DNA of 64,000 nucleotides from Bimuria novae-zelandiae CBS 107.79 (lineage: Eukaryota > Ascomycota > Dothideomycetes > Pleosporales > Didymosphaeriaceae): the NCBI GenBank assembly GCA_010015655.1, contig ML976696.1:62001-126000 (forward strand). Reading direction: 5' to 3'. The notes under the pieces were generated by a model. It saw only the letters and a program-made list of their open reading frames with translations, did no database searches and was not told the origin of the DNA. Both the position numbers and the translations under genes were made by a program. Shown here in pieces: positions 11,050 to 21,825 of the stretch. Numbering within the stretch: position 1 is the stretch's first letter; each line of letters starts with the position of its first letter.

Positions 11050-13359
11050 TCACATGAAGCTCCCGTAGTTCGGCTTGTACACGTTCCCCGCCGCGCTTGA
11101 AAAACTGATGCCTCCTTGGGTCACGGTGTGGTTCATCATGTTGTTGAACTGTCGCTGTATCTGCAGGCTGTGCATTTTCATCGCTATATCTGCATCGGTG
11201 AGGCCGCCATTATTAGGTTGCGGTTCCGGTTCTCCTTGGCACCCGTCGCCTTGCTGCGAGGCGTCCTGTTGCGAAGTGCCTTGCATCTGCGCAACCACCT
11301 CTTGACACACGCGACTGACGGCTTCGGTACTGATGGCAGTTGCTCGTGAAACGAGCCCAGGTGACTCGTTCTTGTCACGTTTCTGTAGGTCCGGCTGATT
11401 GAGGATGCTCGGTTTATACGTGTCTGCACAGAAAGCGCCCAACAGCTTCTCTAGTTCTTCAGGTTGGTGCAGCAGGTTCAGGAAGAGGTACTTGTACCAT
11501 CCTGCACGATTAAGGGCTGGCATATAGGTGATATAGGTCACGCTCCCTAGATCCGTCTGTTCCTGTATCCTCATCTCCTGGGAGTGAATCTGCTGCTGGA
11601 AGTTCCACGTGGGCATTAGCGAAGGTTGGATAGGCACCATAATGTGCGGTACACCTTCAAGACTCCAAATCTTTGCAAAGGTGCCATAAGAGTCGTGTGC
11701 AAAGAGTTCTGCCTTCGTCAGTGGGATCGCAAAGCATTCGTGCGAGAACATACGTGCAGCCTCTTCGGGCAGTTCCTGTGCTCTCCAGCTTTCCAATACC
11801 TTGCTTGCTTCCAACAATCCCGTGTTCTGAGGCTCGAATCTTCTGTCTATAGCGTCAAAAATAAGATCTGCGAGAATGTAGAATTCCCGTGTTGGTAGCT
11901 CTGTGACCGCATCTGCGAACCTCCAAGGGTCCGCCAAAGGCATACTGCTTGTGCTCACAGCGCGACGAGATATAGTGTGACTGCGCCCAGAAGAAGCGCT
12001 CTGCCCCGATACAGGTCGATATGCTTGGTATTGCGCCGCTTGTGAAGGGTTTGTAGAGGGCTGCTCTGACTTGGAACCTTCCACTATGCTCGCATTTCCC
12101 AGATCGGCAGGCAATTCGGCTATGAACTCGGTTGGACCAGGTTTGTCCAGAGAGACTGGATTGGGCGACTGGGCTAGCTGCGGTTGAGACGCATTTGGAG
12201 AAGGCTGTTGCGGCGGCAGCTGTTGAGAAGCGATCGGAGCAGCCGGATATTGGCTGTCAGATGGAGGCGGAGGTGGAGAGCTCGCTGAAGGAGGGAGTTG
12301 CACCTGCTGCGTTTGAGAGCTCACTGGTGACATAGGCGTCCATTGTTGTTGGAGAGGTTGTGGACTTTGTTGCGGCTGTGGAGTTTGCTGTGGCATTTGT
12401 TGGTTCAGATGCATGGGAACGGGCGGTGCTGCACCATATTGTTGCGGTGGTGGTGTCGGATGGAATGAGACTGGTGATTGAGGTGCTGGAGGCGGTTGAT
12501 GGTGAGGCACCGGTGCTGTCCATTGCTGCTGCTGCTGCTGTTGTTGTTGATGTTGCTGCTGCTGTTGTTGCTGCTGTTGTTGTTGCTCTGGAGTGAATAC
12601 ACCGGATGGTGCTTGGGCGGCTGGTGATTGTTGAGTGGCATTCTGTGCCTGCGAGTGGGAGTTACCTATTACACCTGTCTGTTGTCCAGAAGCTTGACCC
12701 AGCGGTGTCTGCGTAGGTAAGCTTTGAGGCTGTCCAGCATCGTTGGAAGACTGTTCTCCTGGGTTGCCACTGCCTGGCGGATGCTGAGGGATTTGCTGGT
12801 ACTGCACAGCCTGTTGATGAGGTGTTGGCGGTGCTTGCGGGGGGAAGTAGTTACTCTGTCCCGAATTTGCCGATGCAGGGCTTCCATACGCTGACTGCCC
12901 AAAGGGGGACTGTTGTGGAGTCTGGTATACACTCTGTTGGCCGGATGCGAACGGCTGCCCTTGATGAGAATGATTTTGGGTTTGAGTTTGCTGGTATTGC
13001 TGAATTTGAGGCTGCTGATGTTGTTGGTAGTTTTGGTAGCTCTGTAAGTGATTTGGTGTAGATTGCTTGGGTTGCTTGTTTCCCAACTTAGAGCTTATCG
13101 ACTTGCCCAGCTTGTCCAACATGGGCCTTCCTTGCGTGACCGCCTGATTGAGCACCTGCCCAAACGCCTTCGTGGGCTTATGAGAGCCCGACGGAGTGTA
13201 GCCTGGCGCCGGCGCTCCGTACGGTGCTTGTGGTTGCTGGTAGCCATAGTGGGGTTGCTGCTGCTGCTGTTGCTGCTGTTGATTGAAGCCTTGAGGTTGT
13301 GGGGTCTGGTTGGGCGGAGTGTAAGCTCCTGGAGGAGGGATGGACGGATACTGCGACAT
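11050..13359 (-). CDS. Glutamine-rich protein with conserved C-terminal domain, function unknown
   Basis: A single open frame of 769 aa starts at MSQYPSIPPPGAYTPP. The long frame continues 47 codons upstream, but this Met begins the characteristic low-complexity sequence. Residues 1 to about 500 are dominated by Gln, Pro, Ser and Gly, with poly-Q runs near 13256-13282 and 12520-12590. A short conserved-looking basic segment (KAFGQVLNQAVTQGRP) lies near residue 65. From about residue 515 the composition becomes globular (DPWRFADAVTELPTREFYIL, then WNFQQQ, GWYKYLFLNLLHQPEELEKLLG). No enzyme motif was recognised. The N-terminal half looks intrinsically disordered and prion-like. The poly-Q tract uses mixed CAG/CAA codons with His interruptions. 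Confidence 0.8.
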   Translation of the reverse strand: MSQYPSIPPPGAYTPPNQTPQPQGFNQQQQQQQQQPHYGYQQPQAPYGAPAPGYTPSGSHKPTKAFGQVLNQAVTQGRPMLDKLGKSISSKLGNKQPKQSTPNHLQSYQNYQQHQQPQIQQYQQTQTQNHSHQGQPFASGQQSVYQTPQQSPFGQSAYGSPASANSGQSNYFPPQAPPTPHQQAVQYQQIPQHPPGSGNPGEQSSNDAGQPQSLPTQTPLGQASGQQTGVIGNSHSQAQNATQQSPAAQAPSGVFTPEQQQQQQQQQQQHQQQQQQQQQWTAPVPHHQPPPAPQSPVSFHPTPPPQQYGAAPPVPMHLNQQMPQQTPQPQQSPQPLQQQWTPMSPVSSQTQQVQLPPSASSPPPPPSDSQYPAAPIASQQLPPQQPSPNASQPQLAQSPNPVSLDKPGPTEFIAELPADLGNASIVEGSKSEQPSTNPSQAAQYQAYRPVSGQSASSGRSHTISRRAVSTSSMPLADPWRFADAVTELPTREFYILADLIFDAIDRRFEPQNTGLLEASKVLESWRAQELPEEAARMFSHECFAIPLTKAELFAHDSYGTFAKIWSLEGVPHIMVPIQPSLMPTWNFQQQIHSQEMRIQEQTDLGSVTYITYMPALNRAGWYKYLFLNLLHQPEELEKLLGAFCADTYKPSILNQPDLQKRDKNESPGLVSRATAISTEAVSRVCQEVVAQMQGTSQQDASQQGDGCQGEPEPQPNNGGLTDADIAMKMHSLQIQRQFNNMMNHTVTQGGISFSSAAGNVYKPNYGSFM
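12518..12590. repeat. Poly-Gln trinucleotide microsatellite inside the Q-rich gene
   Basis: Runs of CTG/TTG on the plus strand (CAG/CAA on the coding strand) are broken by a few ATG/GTG triplets that encode His. They give an almost pure Gln tract of about 25 residues. A second shorter tract lies at 13256-13282. Such tracts vary in length between strains. Confidence 0.85.
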
Positions 13360-14021
13360 CGTGCAAGCTCTAGTGCGTATCAAGTAGAAGGGATGGAAAA
13401 CAGCGTGTCCGCGCGAAGCTGTACGCCATACGAGGTTGGCGACATCTGGGGGCCAGCCGCACGGAATACGAGCCTTGGCATATCGAGTCAGTCCTCTCAC
13501 ATTTCTTTACGAACTTATAGAAACTGGGAGTTGGTAAGAATTTTGACCGCTGGTTGTTCCATCTGGACGATTTAAAGAACCATGCCTGCCCAGCCTTGCA
13601 TGCGGATGTTCGATAGAGAAGCCGCGAGCCGGTTGCCGTTGCCGTCTATCCCCCACTCCTCAGGTGCGACCAATCGACCTTTGATTCGAACATACGCTTG
13701 TACGCCCTCGGCCTTCCTATCCACGGAGGAGTACAATGCACATTTCCTCATAGCATCATGTTGCTAACGGCCGCTAGCTTCCAGCAATTTGCTTTTTTAC
13801 GGAGATGAGGAAAGAGTCGGGCACAGACGTAGTCGGTTCGCCTTACTGCGCCACCTCCAACAGCAGGGGTGCAAGAACAACTGGGCTGCCGCCTTGTTCC
13901 CAACGATAGTATCGCCGAAACAACTTCTCGTGGTTCAACAATCCGCTCTCGACTAATCATTACACTCAAGATATAGCAATAGAAACTCATCGCCGCTCTT
14001 GTATCGAAGACGTTTGCCAGC
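13360..14021. other. Intergenic spacer between divergent genes
   Basis: Separates the divergent Q-rich and DUF7730-like genes and presumably holds both promoters. No open frame with support was seen. Confidence 0.5.
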
Positions 14022-15110
14022 ATGGTTCTGCCGCATGAGCCATACCAGATCAAAGACACCGCAATCAAATATTACGCCTACAAGCATTCAACCCTTTTTG
14101 GGGTCCTGAATTGTCTTCTATGTCCACTTACGTATGGGTGTTTCTGGTGCTGGACGACTCCGGAAGATCAACGCACACGCGACATGATATACGACGGGCT
14201 ACCTGTTTACGAGCGCATGGCGGACATGCACTTCGCGCGAGAAGGACGCAAGATCAACTGTCGAAATAGCCTCTCTGATGTGAAGCCTGTTGGGAGATTC
14301 TCGCAAGCTTTTAGGAGGCAAAAGGAACTATCGGAACAAACCCGCTCTCCACTGTTCTCAAAGCTACCGTACGAAATTCGGAGAGAAATATTCAAGGACG
14401 TTTTGTTCGACACACGAGTCGTCTTTTCGGACAGAGAAGGCATTTTGCTTGATACACGAAGCGTATTGATTGATACTATTCCCATTAATCCCGACAAATG
14501 GGATAGTTTCCATAAGATACGCGTTCAGACTTGCCATCTAAATCTCGGCGGACCAATTGATAGTGTTGTTACTGGACACAAAGTGCGTCTGGATCTATCA
14601 TTACTCCTGACCTGCCGCCTCGCGTACATGGAAACCCTTCCGATGTTATACGCTCAGACACAGTTCGTCTTCAATGACCCCAAACACCTCGTTGCTTTCT
14701 CACGCAGCATACCCCAAACGCATTTCGCACATATACGCTCCATCCACATGGGATTTCGCAAAGCCACGGCGTTTCAGGAGAACTGTGCGAGTACCGGCGA
14801 ATTCGTCAAGTACCGTACGTTTGTCGTCCCGCTACGACGGCCCATGAAAGAGTATTGCGAGGTCATTCGTTCAATGCCGCGGCTTAACTCTGTATACATC
14901 GCGTTCAGGGCTACGGCCCGTGTGCGTGTGAGAGATGCCCAGTTTCAAAAGATGTTGCATGAGATGCAGGAGTATCATGGAAAGATCCGAGGCGCAACCA
15001 CTACGGGTTGCAGAGTGCATCTCTACGTGTGGAGAATGGAAGAGCTGGTATACCAAACAAGTGACCGGGGATTGATCGAGCCGGAACGGACTGTTACAAC
15101 CACAGAGTGA
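14022..15110 (+). CDS. DUF7730 / F-box-like fungal protein
   Basis: A single-exon frame of 362 aa starts MVLPHEPYQIKD. The middle contains SPLFSKLPYEIRREIFKDVL (residues about 110-130), the Leu-Pro-x-Glu-hydrophobic-Arg pattern of F-box-like domains. It is followed by LLLTCRLAYMETLPMLYAQT (about 193-212), typical of the fungal DUF7730 family in which an F-box-like helix leads a larger alpha/beta region. An N-terminal Cys-rich hydrophobic stretch (LNCLLCPLTYGCFWCW) could be a membrane or lipid-associated segment. F-box-like proteins can act as SCF substrate adaptors, but nothing here shows a Skp1 partner. Function is otherwise unknown. Confidence 0.8.
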   Translation: MVLPHEPYQIKDTAIKYYAYKHSTLFGVLNCLLCPLTYGCFWCWTTPEDQRTRDMIYDGLPVYERMADMHFAREGRKINCRNSLSDVKPVGRFSQAFRRQKELSEQTRSPLFSKLPYEIRREIFKDVLFDTRVVFSDREGILLDTRSVLIDTIPINPDKWDSFHKIRVQTCHLNLGGPIDSVVTGHKVRLDLSLLLTCRLAYMETLPMLYAQTQFVFNDPKHLVAFSRSIPQTHFAHIRSIHMGFRKATAFQENCASTGEFVKYRTFVVPLRRPMKEYCEVIRSMPRLNSVYIAFRATARVRVRDAQFQKMLHEMQEYHGKIRGATTTGCRVHLYVWRMEELVYQTSDRGLIEPERTVTTTE

Positions 15111-15399
15111 CGGAACACGAACATTGACTCGTTCTTCGCACCGTTAATGACTTCACACCCAAATTCTGAGAGGGGTGTTACCTCCGTGCATAGTCTACTC
15201 GTACAAACACATCGCCAGAATCCGAGCTTACGACCACAACCGATCGCAAACCGACTACAGAATCTCTCATGCTGCACTACCCGTGGATGAGACTACCCAC
15301 TCATCCAGCCCCACGACCTTCTTCAACCCCTCCACCGCTGCAACCACACTCGAATTAATCTCCCGCATCACAGTCAGTACCCACACAAACCCTTCACCC

Positions 15400-15946
15400 A
15401 ACACCATCACCTAACTCAACAGCTTTCCAGCCTAAGATCCCCGCCCACGTGCCCTCCGCCTCCTCAAGTCCCCACTCACTCCACTGTCCCCTCACAGCAT
15501 CCTTATCCGCCGCCTCCACCTCATCCTTCTTCCCACCTGCCCCATTCGTAATAAAAATCTGCGTCGCACCCTGCTCAAACAACTCATTAAACCTGCCCAA
15601 CCCAGTCGCAGGCTCAAAAAGCTACGATGTCGCTCTCCCAGCCGCTTACTTCATTATGACACCTATAAAGTCCTTAAACCCATCGGAGACGGGTCAGAAG
15701 TTGTGAAAGTCTGAGATATCGTTCCCCTCTGGCAACAATCAGTCAGAATGGCGACACAGAGGGCAAGCGGAAGAGGAGGCCTTATGTCTTACCCAATGAG
15801 AGCAGAGGCTTGTACTCACCCGAGATATCCTTTCCGTTGAGTTTTACCACGTGGACGAGATTGTAGGACAGGAGGCCAGGTGCGGTGTTGAGGATCGGCG
15901 GGAGGTCGGAACGGATGGCGCTGAAGACGAATTCGGAGATGGACAT
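15400..15946 (-). pseudogene. Small protein pseudogene with three in-frame stops (possible dimeric alpha/beta-barrel type)
   Basis: Exon 1 (15820-15946) starts MSISEFVFSAIRSDLPPIL. A 91-nt intron (15729-15819, GTGAGT...CCAG) joins it in frame to 15400-15728. The second exon reads one continuous frame through TGA (after DFHNF), TAA (after GVIMK) and TAG (after RATS), then remains coherent through GRFNELFEQGATQIFITNGAGG and AGILGWKAVEL. Keeping one frame across three stops marks point-mutation decay rather than wrong annotation. At least the TAG fits TGG mutated on the opposite strand at CpA. The small size and the ...FEQGATQIFITN... ending hint at an ABM/Dabb-like fold, but this is weak. Confidence 0.7.
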
Positions 15947-16415
15947 GTTGGTGTTTTGAGCCTTTTGATCGTTCGAAAAGCAATAGATCCCATTAAGTGT
16001 GGAAGATAGAGGAGTATTAAAGCGTTTTATGATAATGTGAGGATACGAGGGGAAATCCACGAGCTTATATAATCTAAAAACAATGGCCAGGATGCTAGCT
16101 AGAACAGCACTTGCAGGGTCCCGCCAAGTTAGCAACTCACGATTGCTCAGAACGCAGCGCTTCTGCACAAACAAAAGTGCAATATTTAGTTATCCCCCCA
16201 ACAATGCGCGGAGCATTTCGCGTACGTTGCTGACAACCTAACACGATGTAGCGGAAACCAACCGCACGCTACACTGCCGGGGACTGATCTTCGACAACAA
16301 ACTGTTTAGTAAACACTATACATCCCCACGACTCACACCATGCAACAGGTGCCTTTGCTTACACATTCCTCGCCGCTAGCCACATAGTCGAGTTTTATAT
16401 ACCTCGTGCCCCAAT
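15947..16415. other. Spacer, no gene seen
   Basis: Ordinary intergenic sequence between the 3' end of the glutathione transferase gene and the start of the pseudogene, both on the minus strand. Presumably it holds the terminator of the former's transcript and the old promoter of the latter. Confidence 0.4.
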
Positions 16416-17546
16416 TTACACTTTCTCCTCCAGTACTTTGGGATGCCTCACCTCGCCCACCCTCACCTTCCCCCAATCCTCCTCATACCCCTCTTCAACC
16501 TCCGGCCATGGCCCCAAAGGCGTTATACCGAGCGGATTCACATCCCCATGACTCTTCGTATAGTTCTCTTTGATATGCTTGAAATCCGTGCTCTCTCTAA
16601 ACCCCTGCACCCTCCAATACAGCCCCTTCAACCAATTATTCAACGTCGGATAATCGTGCCTGATGGTCCCGAGATTCGTCTTGAAATGCTGCACGTACAC
16701 GGTGTCGAAGCGGATGATTGTCGCGTAGAGGCGGAGATCGAGCTCCGTGAGGTGCGCGCCCAGGACGTACGGGCCGCCGTTGGAGGCGAGGATAGCTTCG
16801 ATTTTGTTGAGCGCTGCGAAGAGAGGGGGGATGGCGACTTCGTATGTTTCTTGGGTGCGCGCGAAACCGGCTTTGTAGACGCCTGTGTTGATGTGGGATT
16901 GCATCCAGGAGGTGATTTCGTCGATTTGCTGACGCAGTGCGGCGGGGTAGAGGTCGATGTTTTTGAAATTGTCATCATCGGGAGAGGGGAGGCTGTTGAA
17001 GGCGTCGGGGAGCCAGCGGAGCATCTCGGCGCTCTCGTTGTTGACGATGCGGGATGTTTTTTTGTCCCAGAGGAGTGGCACGGAGTACTTTCCTTTGTAG
17101 TCTGGGTCGTCTTTGAAATACACCTGACTCCGTTTAGCAGGCCTGTTCTCCCGGAAAAGGGCTTCAGTTTATATAGGACTGACCTCGCTGAGGAACTTGC
17201 TGCCGAAGAAACTATCCACTGTGGCATTAGGATACTCTTCATTCGTCGCCGGAAAGCGCCACCCGCCGCCATCCTTCGGATACGGTCGCACAACATCCAT
17301 AGTGATAAAGGACGTCAAATGCTTGATATGTCGCACAAGGTTCACGCGATGTGCGAACGGGCAGAAGAGGCCTGTTCATCATTCTGGTCAGATCCCGGTG
17401 TAAAAGAACGAGAGGATGTATTAATAACAGAGCCGCGCACCGATATAGAGGTGATACCTATCCTTCTCAGGCGGGAATTGTCCACCTTCCTCGATCTTAC
17501 CGTGCCAACCATCGTCGGTGCCGTACTTGTGGATCTCGGACGCCAT
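16416..17546 (-). CDS. ECM4: Omega/Xi-class glutathione transferase (S-glutathionyl-hydroquinone reductase, Ecm4/Gto type)
   Basis: Three exons are inferred: 17441-17546, 17184-17371 and 16416-17123, with introns of 69 and 60 nt. They total 333 aa and the frame closes exactly. Exon 2 opens with LFCPFAHRVNLVRHIKHL, the CPFAHR catalytic-Cys motif of the Ecm4/YqjG family. Exon 1 ends ...YHLYIG. FKDDPDYKGKYSVPLLWDKK and VNNESAEMLRWL give the thioredoxin-fold cis-Pro and glutathione-binding region. LTELDLRLYATIIRFDTVYV lies in the alpha-helical C-domain. These cytosolic enzymes remove glutathione from glutathionyl-hydroquinones or reduce dehydroascorbate through a Cys mechanism. Length is normal for the family. 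Confidence 0.9.
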
Positions 17547-18514
17547 GATTTGGTGATATGGAGGAACTGGACTCGAAGACACTCGAAATAACTGAAGGAG
17601 CGATTAAAACTCCAAAGCTTATAAGCACATCATTTGGCCTTGGCTTTTGGTTGCGCAATGAGGCAGGCGGGGAAGGCTAGAGTGGGGTCACCTCGGGCAA
17701 TTCGCGCTCTCATTGGCCAGCTGAGGGCTTCGCCGCGGGAGCACAGAGCGAATGGGTTTCACAGCACCACTACCTCTCCAGCTACGGCCACAAAAAGAAA
17801 CATCACGTAATACTGCATCAATACATGTATGTGTACAACGGGATGTATTTTCTCGTTACATATGTGCGCTTCACAACGGCGGCAGCTCATGTATGCAACA
17901 AACCCAACGTGCACACGCCTTTTCAAGACTTGCTTCTCATGGTCTCCTTCGGTTGTCCTCCATCTTCAGGCGCACGATAGATGTCGTTCGATTGAAACAG
18001 GTCGAAGTAGTTGTCGTATTCGGAGTGGGGTAGGTTATGCCATGCTGAGAACAGCAACAGAAGTCGATAAAGCAGAGATCGCTCAGTTACGTGCTCGCTA
18101 GTCGATAGGCCATGGGGTGAATCGGGATATACAAAAAACCGGGGCTCCGGTGCAATGCTGGGGTGGATGGTATGCTGGGACGCTGGGATAACGAATCGAC
18201 ATGCTGTCAAAGAACGGTCGAGGCGAGCGGATGGGTACGCAGGGTGATGTTCGACTGAAAGCAATCCAGCAAGAAGCCAGGATCCATCGCGGCTCGTTTA
18301 ACCTAGGGTCCAGGATACCGCTTTGGAAAGCCCACGATGAGGGAGCAACCTAGGACAGGGACATGCAGACAAGGTTGAGAACCAAGCCAAACAGTGGCTC
18401 TGCGACCCGCATGTACAAGCGGCGGACCTCGACCATGCTAGAAAGACTAAAAGAAAACATGATAATGCACAACAATGGAGGAACAATGGCGGCCCACCCC
18501 GCCATGATCGAAAG
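17547..18514. other. Spacer, no supported gene
   Basis: Between two minus-strand genes. Short open frames occur on both strands but none has a recognisable motif. Part is probably 3' untranslated region of the next gene and promoter of the glutathione transferase. Confidence 0.4.
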
Positions 18515-20313
18515 CTAGGCTCTGCCGGCCTCCCTGACCCGAGGTTCGCCAGGAGGCATAACGGGCGCGGGATGGTGGTGGTGATGACAGCCGGGATGAT
18601 CACAGCGACGAGGCACCGAGCTAGCGGCGGGAGCATCGTAGTCATCGTCGTAGTAGTCGTCATCCTGTCCGTCCAGTGGCTCGTTCTCCGGGCGACGGTT
18701 GTAGTCGCCGGTCGGAGGATTTTGTTGCGTCTGAGCGTTGTTCGCTTGCTGCGCCTTCTTGTTAACTTTCTTTCCCTTCCGACCCTTCATTCTAGCCTTT
18801 TCCAGGAGCCTGCGCTTTTCCGCCAGACGCTTACGCTCTTCTCGGTCTTTCTTCTCGTATTTCCGAATCAATGCCTCGGGTGGCCTGCCGAAAATGTCCT
18901 CATACTCGCAAAACTCACAGATCCAGACGGGATCGGGCGGGTTGTGGAAGTTCTGGTACTCTTGCTCGATGCGACGTTTGCGGGCGGCGTAGGCGTACAA
19001 CTTGGCTGCACTTCGACGGGGCTTCCGGGGCGGCGGGGCTTGCTGGTTAGGCGGGGCACCTTTGGAAGGAGCGTTCCTCGGTGCAGGCTGTGGGGCAGAG
19101 CCATTCAGGGGAGGCGGGCTGGTCTGCGTGCCCTGGTTGACAGCGGAGCCGTCGGGACGAACAGGCGGTCGCGCGCGCGGACCAGAGGCAGGTTGAGCGG
19201 CGCCAGCCGATGTTGGATATACTCCCGGTGGTTGGGGATAGCCGTTTTCTTGACCAGGCCAAGCCATATTTTTGGCAGAGTCGGAGCCGCAAGTGAAGGT
19301 GAACTGTGTTTTGTTCGCGCTTGGTTTCGCGGCTTCTTGTTGCAGGAGGCTCACGTTCTCGTTGCCGGTGTGGGGTGGTGTTGCCTGGGCGTTGGCGATG
19401 GCAGTGGAGATGATGCCTTGCTGATCCGAAGGGCCTACAAAATAAATAGTCAGCGCACGGACACTTCGCATAGGTCGCAATTTCCCAAAGTGAGAACCAT
19501 ACGTTTGCTGCTTGCTTTTGCGTTGGCCATGTTTGTCGAATTAACCAGAATCCGCCGCTCCGGACGTCCAGATGTTGTGCGCCCGAATCGCCCTCTGCCT
19601 GCACCAGAGATGCCCGTGCCTGCCGTGTTGTGCTGGGGGGTCGAGGGTGCCGACGCGTAGTAATTCGCCGACGCGTCCCGGCCGTCGAGCCCAGTAACAT
19701 CGTCGGGATGCGAGATGCCCATGCTGGCCATGTCTGCCGACAGGCTGGTAGGATGCGTGCTCGCTCCACCCATGTTGGGTATCTTGCGCTTCTTCTTGTT
19801 GCTGGTGTTTTCAAACGATTCGTAACCGTCCACCGAAGACGAAGCCGACCCCGGTTTCCGATATGCGTTCACCGCAGCTGGCGCCGGGCGGCCAGGACGA
19901 CCGTAGTGGAAGCTCGGAGAAGAGGCAAGAGGCGCACCGTGCTCGTCGGTGAAGCCCTCTTCCTCCTCGCTATCCGGCTCCGAGTGATTATGCCCGCAGT
20001 GACACGTGTGGTGGTCGCTCTCGCCCTGTCTCAGTGCCCTGCTCACCCGCTCGCCCGTCGAGTAGGGAAAGCTGAAGAGCGGGCCTGTGGACGGCGGATT
20101 CGGCGGGTATATGATTGTCTCGGCTTGCTCGGGCGACATGCGGTCGCGCAGGCGCCGCTTGGGGAGAGGGCGAATGGGGCGATCGGGATACATGGGAGAC
20201 GCTGTGTCCGGAGACGAGCGCAGCGGCGAGGAGCGATTCCACTCGTAGCCTACGAAGCGGAGAGGCAGTGTCAGATAGGCCGTAATGGACGATAGAATGC
20301 CCGCCAGGCTCAT
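18515..20313 (-). CDS. Conserved fungal protein with zinc-ribbon-like segment, function unknown
   Basis: Two exons, 19503-20313 and 18515-19434, flank a 68-nt intron (GTATGG...TTGTAG). Joined they give 576 aa. The N-terminus MSLAGILSSITAYLTLPLRFVGYEW is hydrophobic and could be a membrane anchor. Next come a basic Pro/Arg stretch, a CHCGHNH cluster with an acidic tail, a long disordered Ser/Pro region, and near residue 430 the motif WICEFCEYEDIFG followed by a strongly charged helix (RKYEKKDREERKRLAEKRRL). A basic KGRKGKKVNKK stretch could be a nuclear signal. The C-terminus carries CDHPGCHHHHHH. The paired Cys and His suggest metal binding. I do not recognise a characterised family. Confidence 0.75.
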
Positions 20314-21825
20314 GTTGGCGTGAAGGTGTCAAGGAAAAAAAGAAAAGGAAACTGGGGACTTTTCACGGACGCCCAATACTTACCAGCCGTCGCCGCTGCC
20401 ATATTGGCAAGTTATTCGTCCAAGCGTGTCGCGCAGGCAACCGTCGCTTCCAACAGATCCAATTTCCTTGTATACAAACTGAGCTGTACACTCTATATCA
20501 GCACAATGCAGCCTCCACAGTACTGTCCACAAAATCCGAAGCTCGCTATGTCATGGCTCGTCTGCGATGACCGTCCACGGGGCGTGGAGGAAGTTGACGC
20601 ACCTTTTTTTTTGGTACGGACGACGGTGTGGGCCACCAACGGTCGGTACTGGTGGCAGGTTAGCGGACGTCTGAAAGCCCCTCGCTTCCACCGACCGGTA
20701 GCTGGCGGTGGATGCGCTGTGGAACGGGTCCGGGGTGTCAACCTACTGTAGCCTACCCAAACAATACACTTCCAAAATACAGGTCGCTGCGTGTCAAGAT
20801 AGGAGTTGCCCAAGGTCGACTGCGCGATTACAGATCCGCGTTTGCCAAGACGCACACGCTGGCAGTTTGATGTGACTCCGCTGGGACCAACCCGCAAACA
20901 CTTTCGCAGACGGACACCTCAACTCGGACAACTCGGGACTGGGGTGTGGAAGGTGTGCGACGATGATGGCTGTGAAGTACGTGTGAGGCTGTTGAGAGGG
21001 ACTGCGTGTCTACGTTGACCTGCATGCATGTGTCGGCCTTCCTGTAGACCGTGCAAGGGGCGCTAAGATCAGATTGGGATTGGTAATATCTCCTGGCTTC
21101 GTGTGTCTTCGCTGTGACTCGCCACTGGTGATATTCCTTCTCCCTGCTCGCGCTCTCGAGATATCGGCAGAAGCTCACAGAAGTGCCCCGTGATGGTTCG
21201 TGCTCCCAATGGCTACTTCAAGACGGGACGGAAGGATCGATCAGCGGATCATTCGCTACGATATCCGTGGACGGCCAAACCGAGTTCGTCTCAACCCGTC
21301 TCCCCTCATCAGGACGAGGTGTCACTCAAATATATCAAGGCTTAACGGGCCGCGGGTGCGTTCCGGATATCCTACATCTATCGACGAGGACCCGCTTGCT
21401 GCGCCACATCATCGCAATCTGGCATTGTCGCTAACATGCAGAAACGCCTGGGTCATTACGAATATTGCGAGCTCCGTCATTCTACTGAAGTCTGCATAAT
21501 ATGGCAGGTTGGCAGGTCAGCACCGAATGCGACATTGCATGATGCTCAGGTATAGCGTTAACCATGTTGCCAATCGACATGATACTAGTCTTTCGCAATT
21601 AAAACGCAATGAAAGCTCGAGGGTTCACCTGAGGGCCCACAGCTTCTCGATATACTACTTCGCCGGTAGCTTCACCGTATTATGAGTAGAGCACTCTTGG
21701 AGAAAACGCAGTCACGTGAACCAACTTTCCCATTTCCCGGGTCGCGCTTACCCCGCGTTGTGAGCATGCAGCCACGTTCCTGGCATTAAGCTCGAAGCTC
21801 CACCTCACCTCAATGCACACTCATC
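20314..21825. other. 1.5-kb spacer between divergent genes, no gene seen
   Basis: Lies between the minus-strand unknown gene and TIM17 on the plus strand. Both strands contain short open frames without family signatures. No repeat or RNA gene was recognised. Confidence 0.45.

Noticed and set aside
16443..17591. 382-codon plus-strand frame
   Set aside because: Antisense to the glutathione transferase with its CPFAHR motif and exactly fitting introns.
18572..19660. 362-codon plus-strand frame
   Set aside because: Opposite to the well-supported two-exon minus-strand gene. Its Val/Leu-rich composition is typical of an antisense frame.
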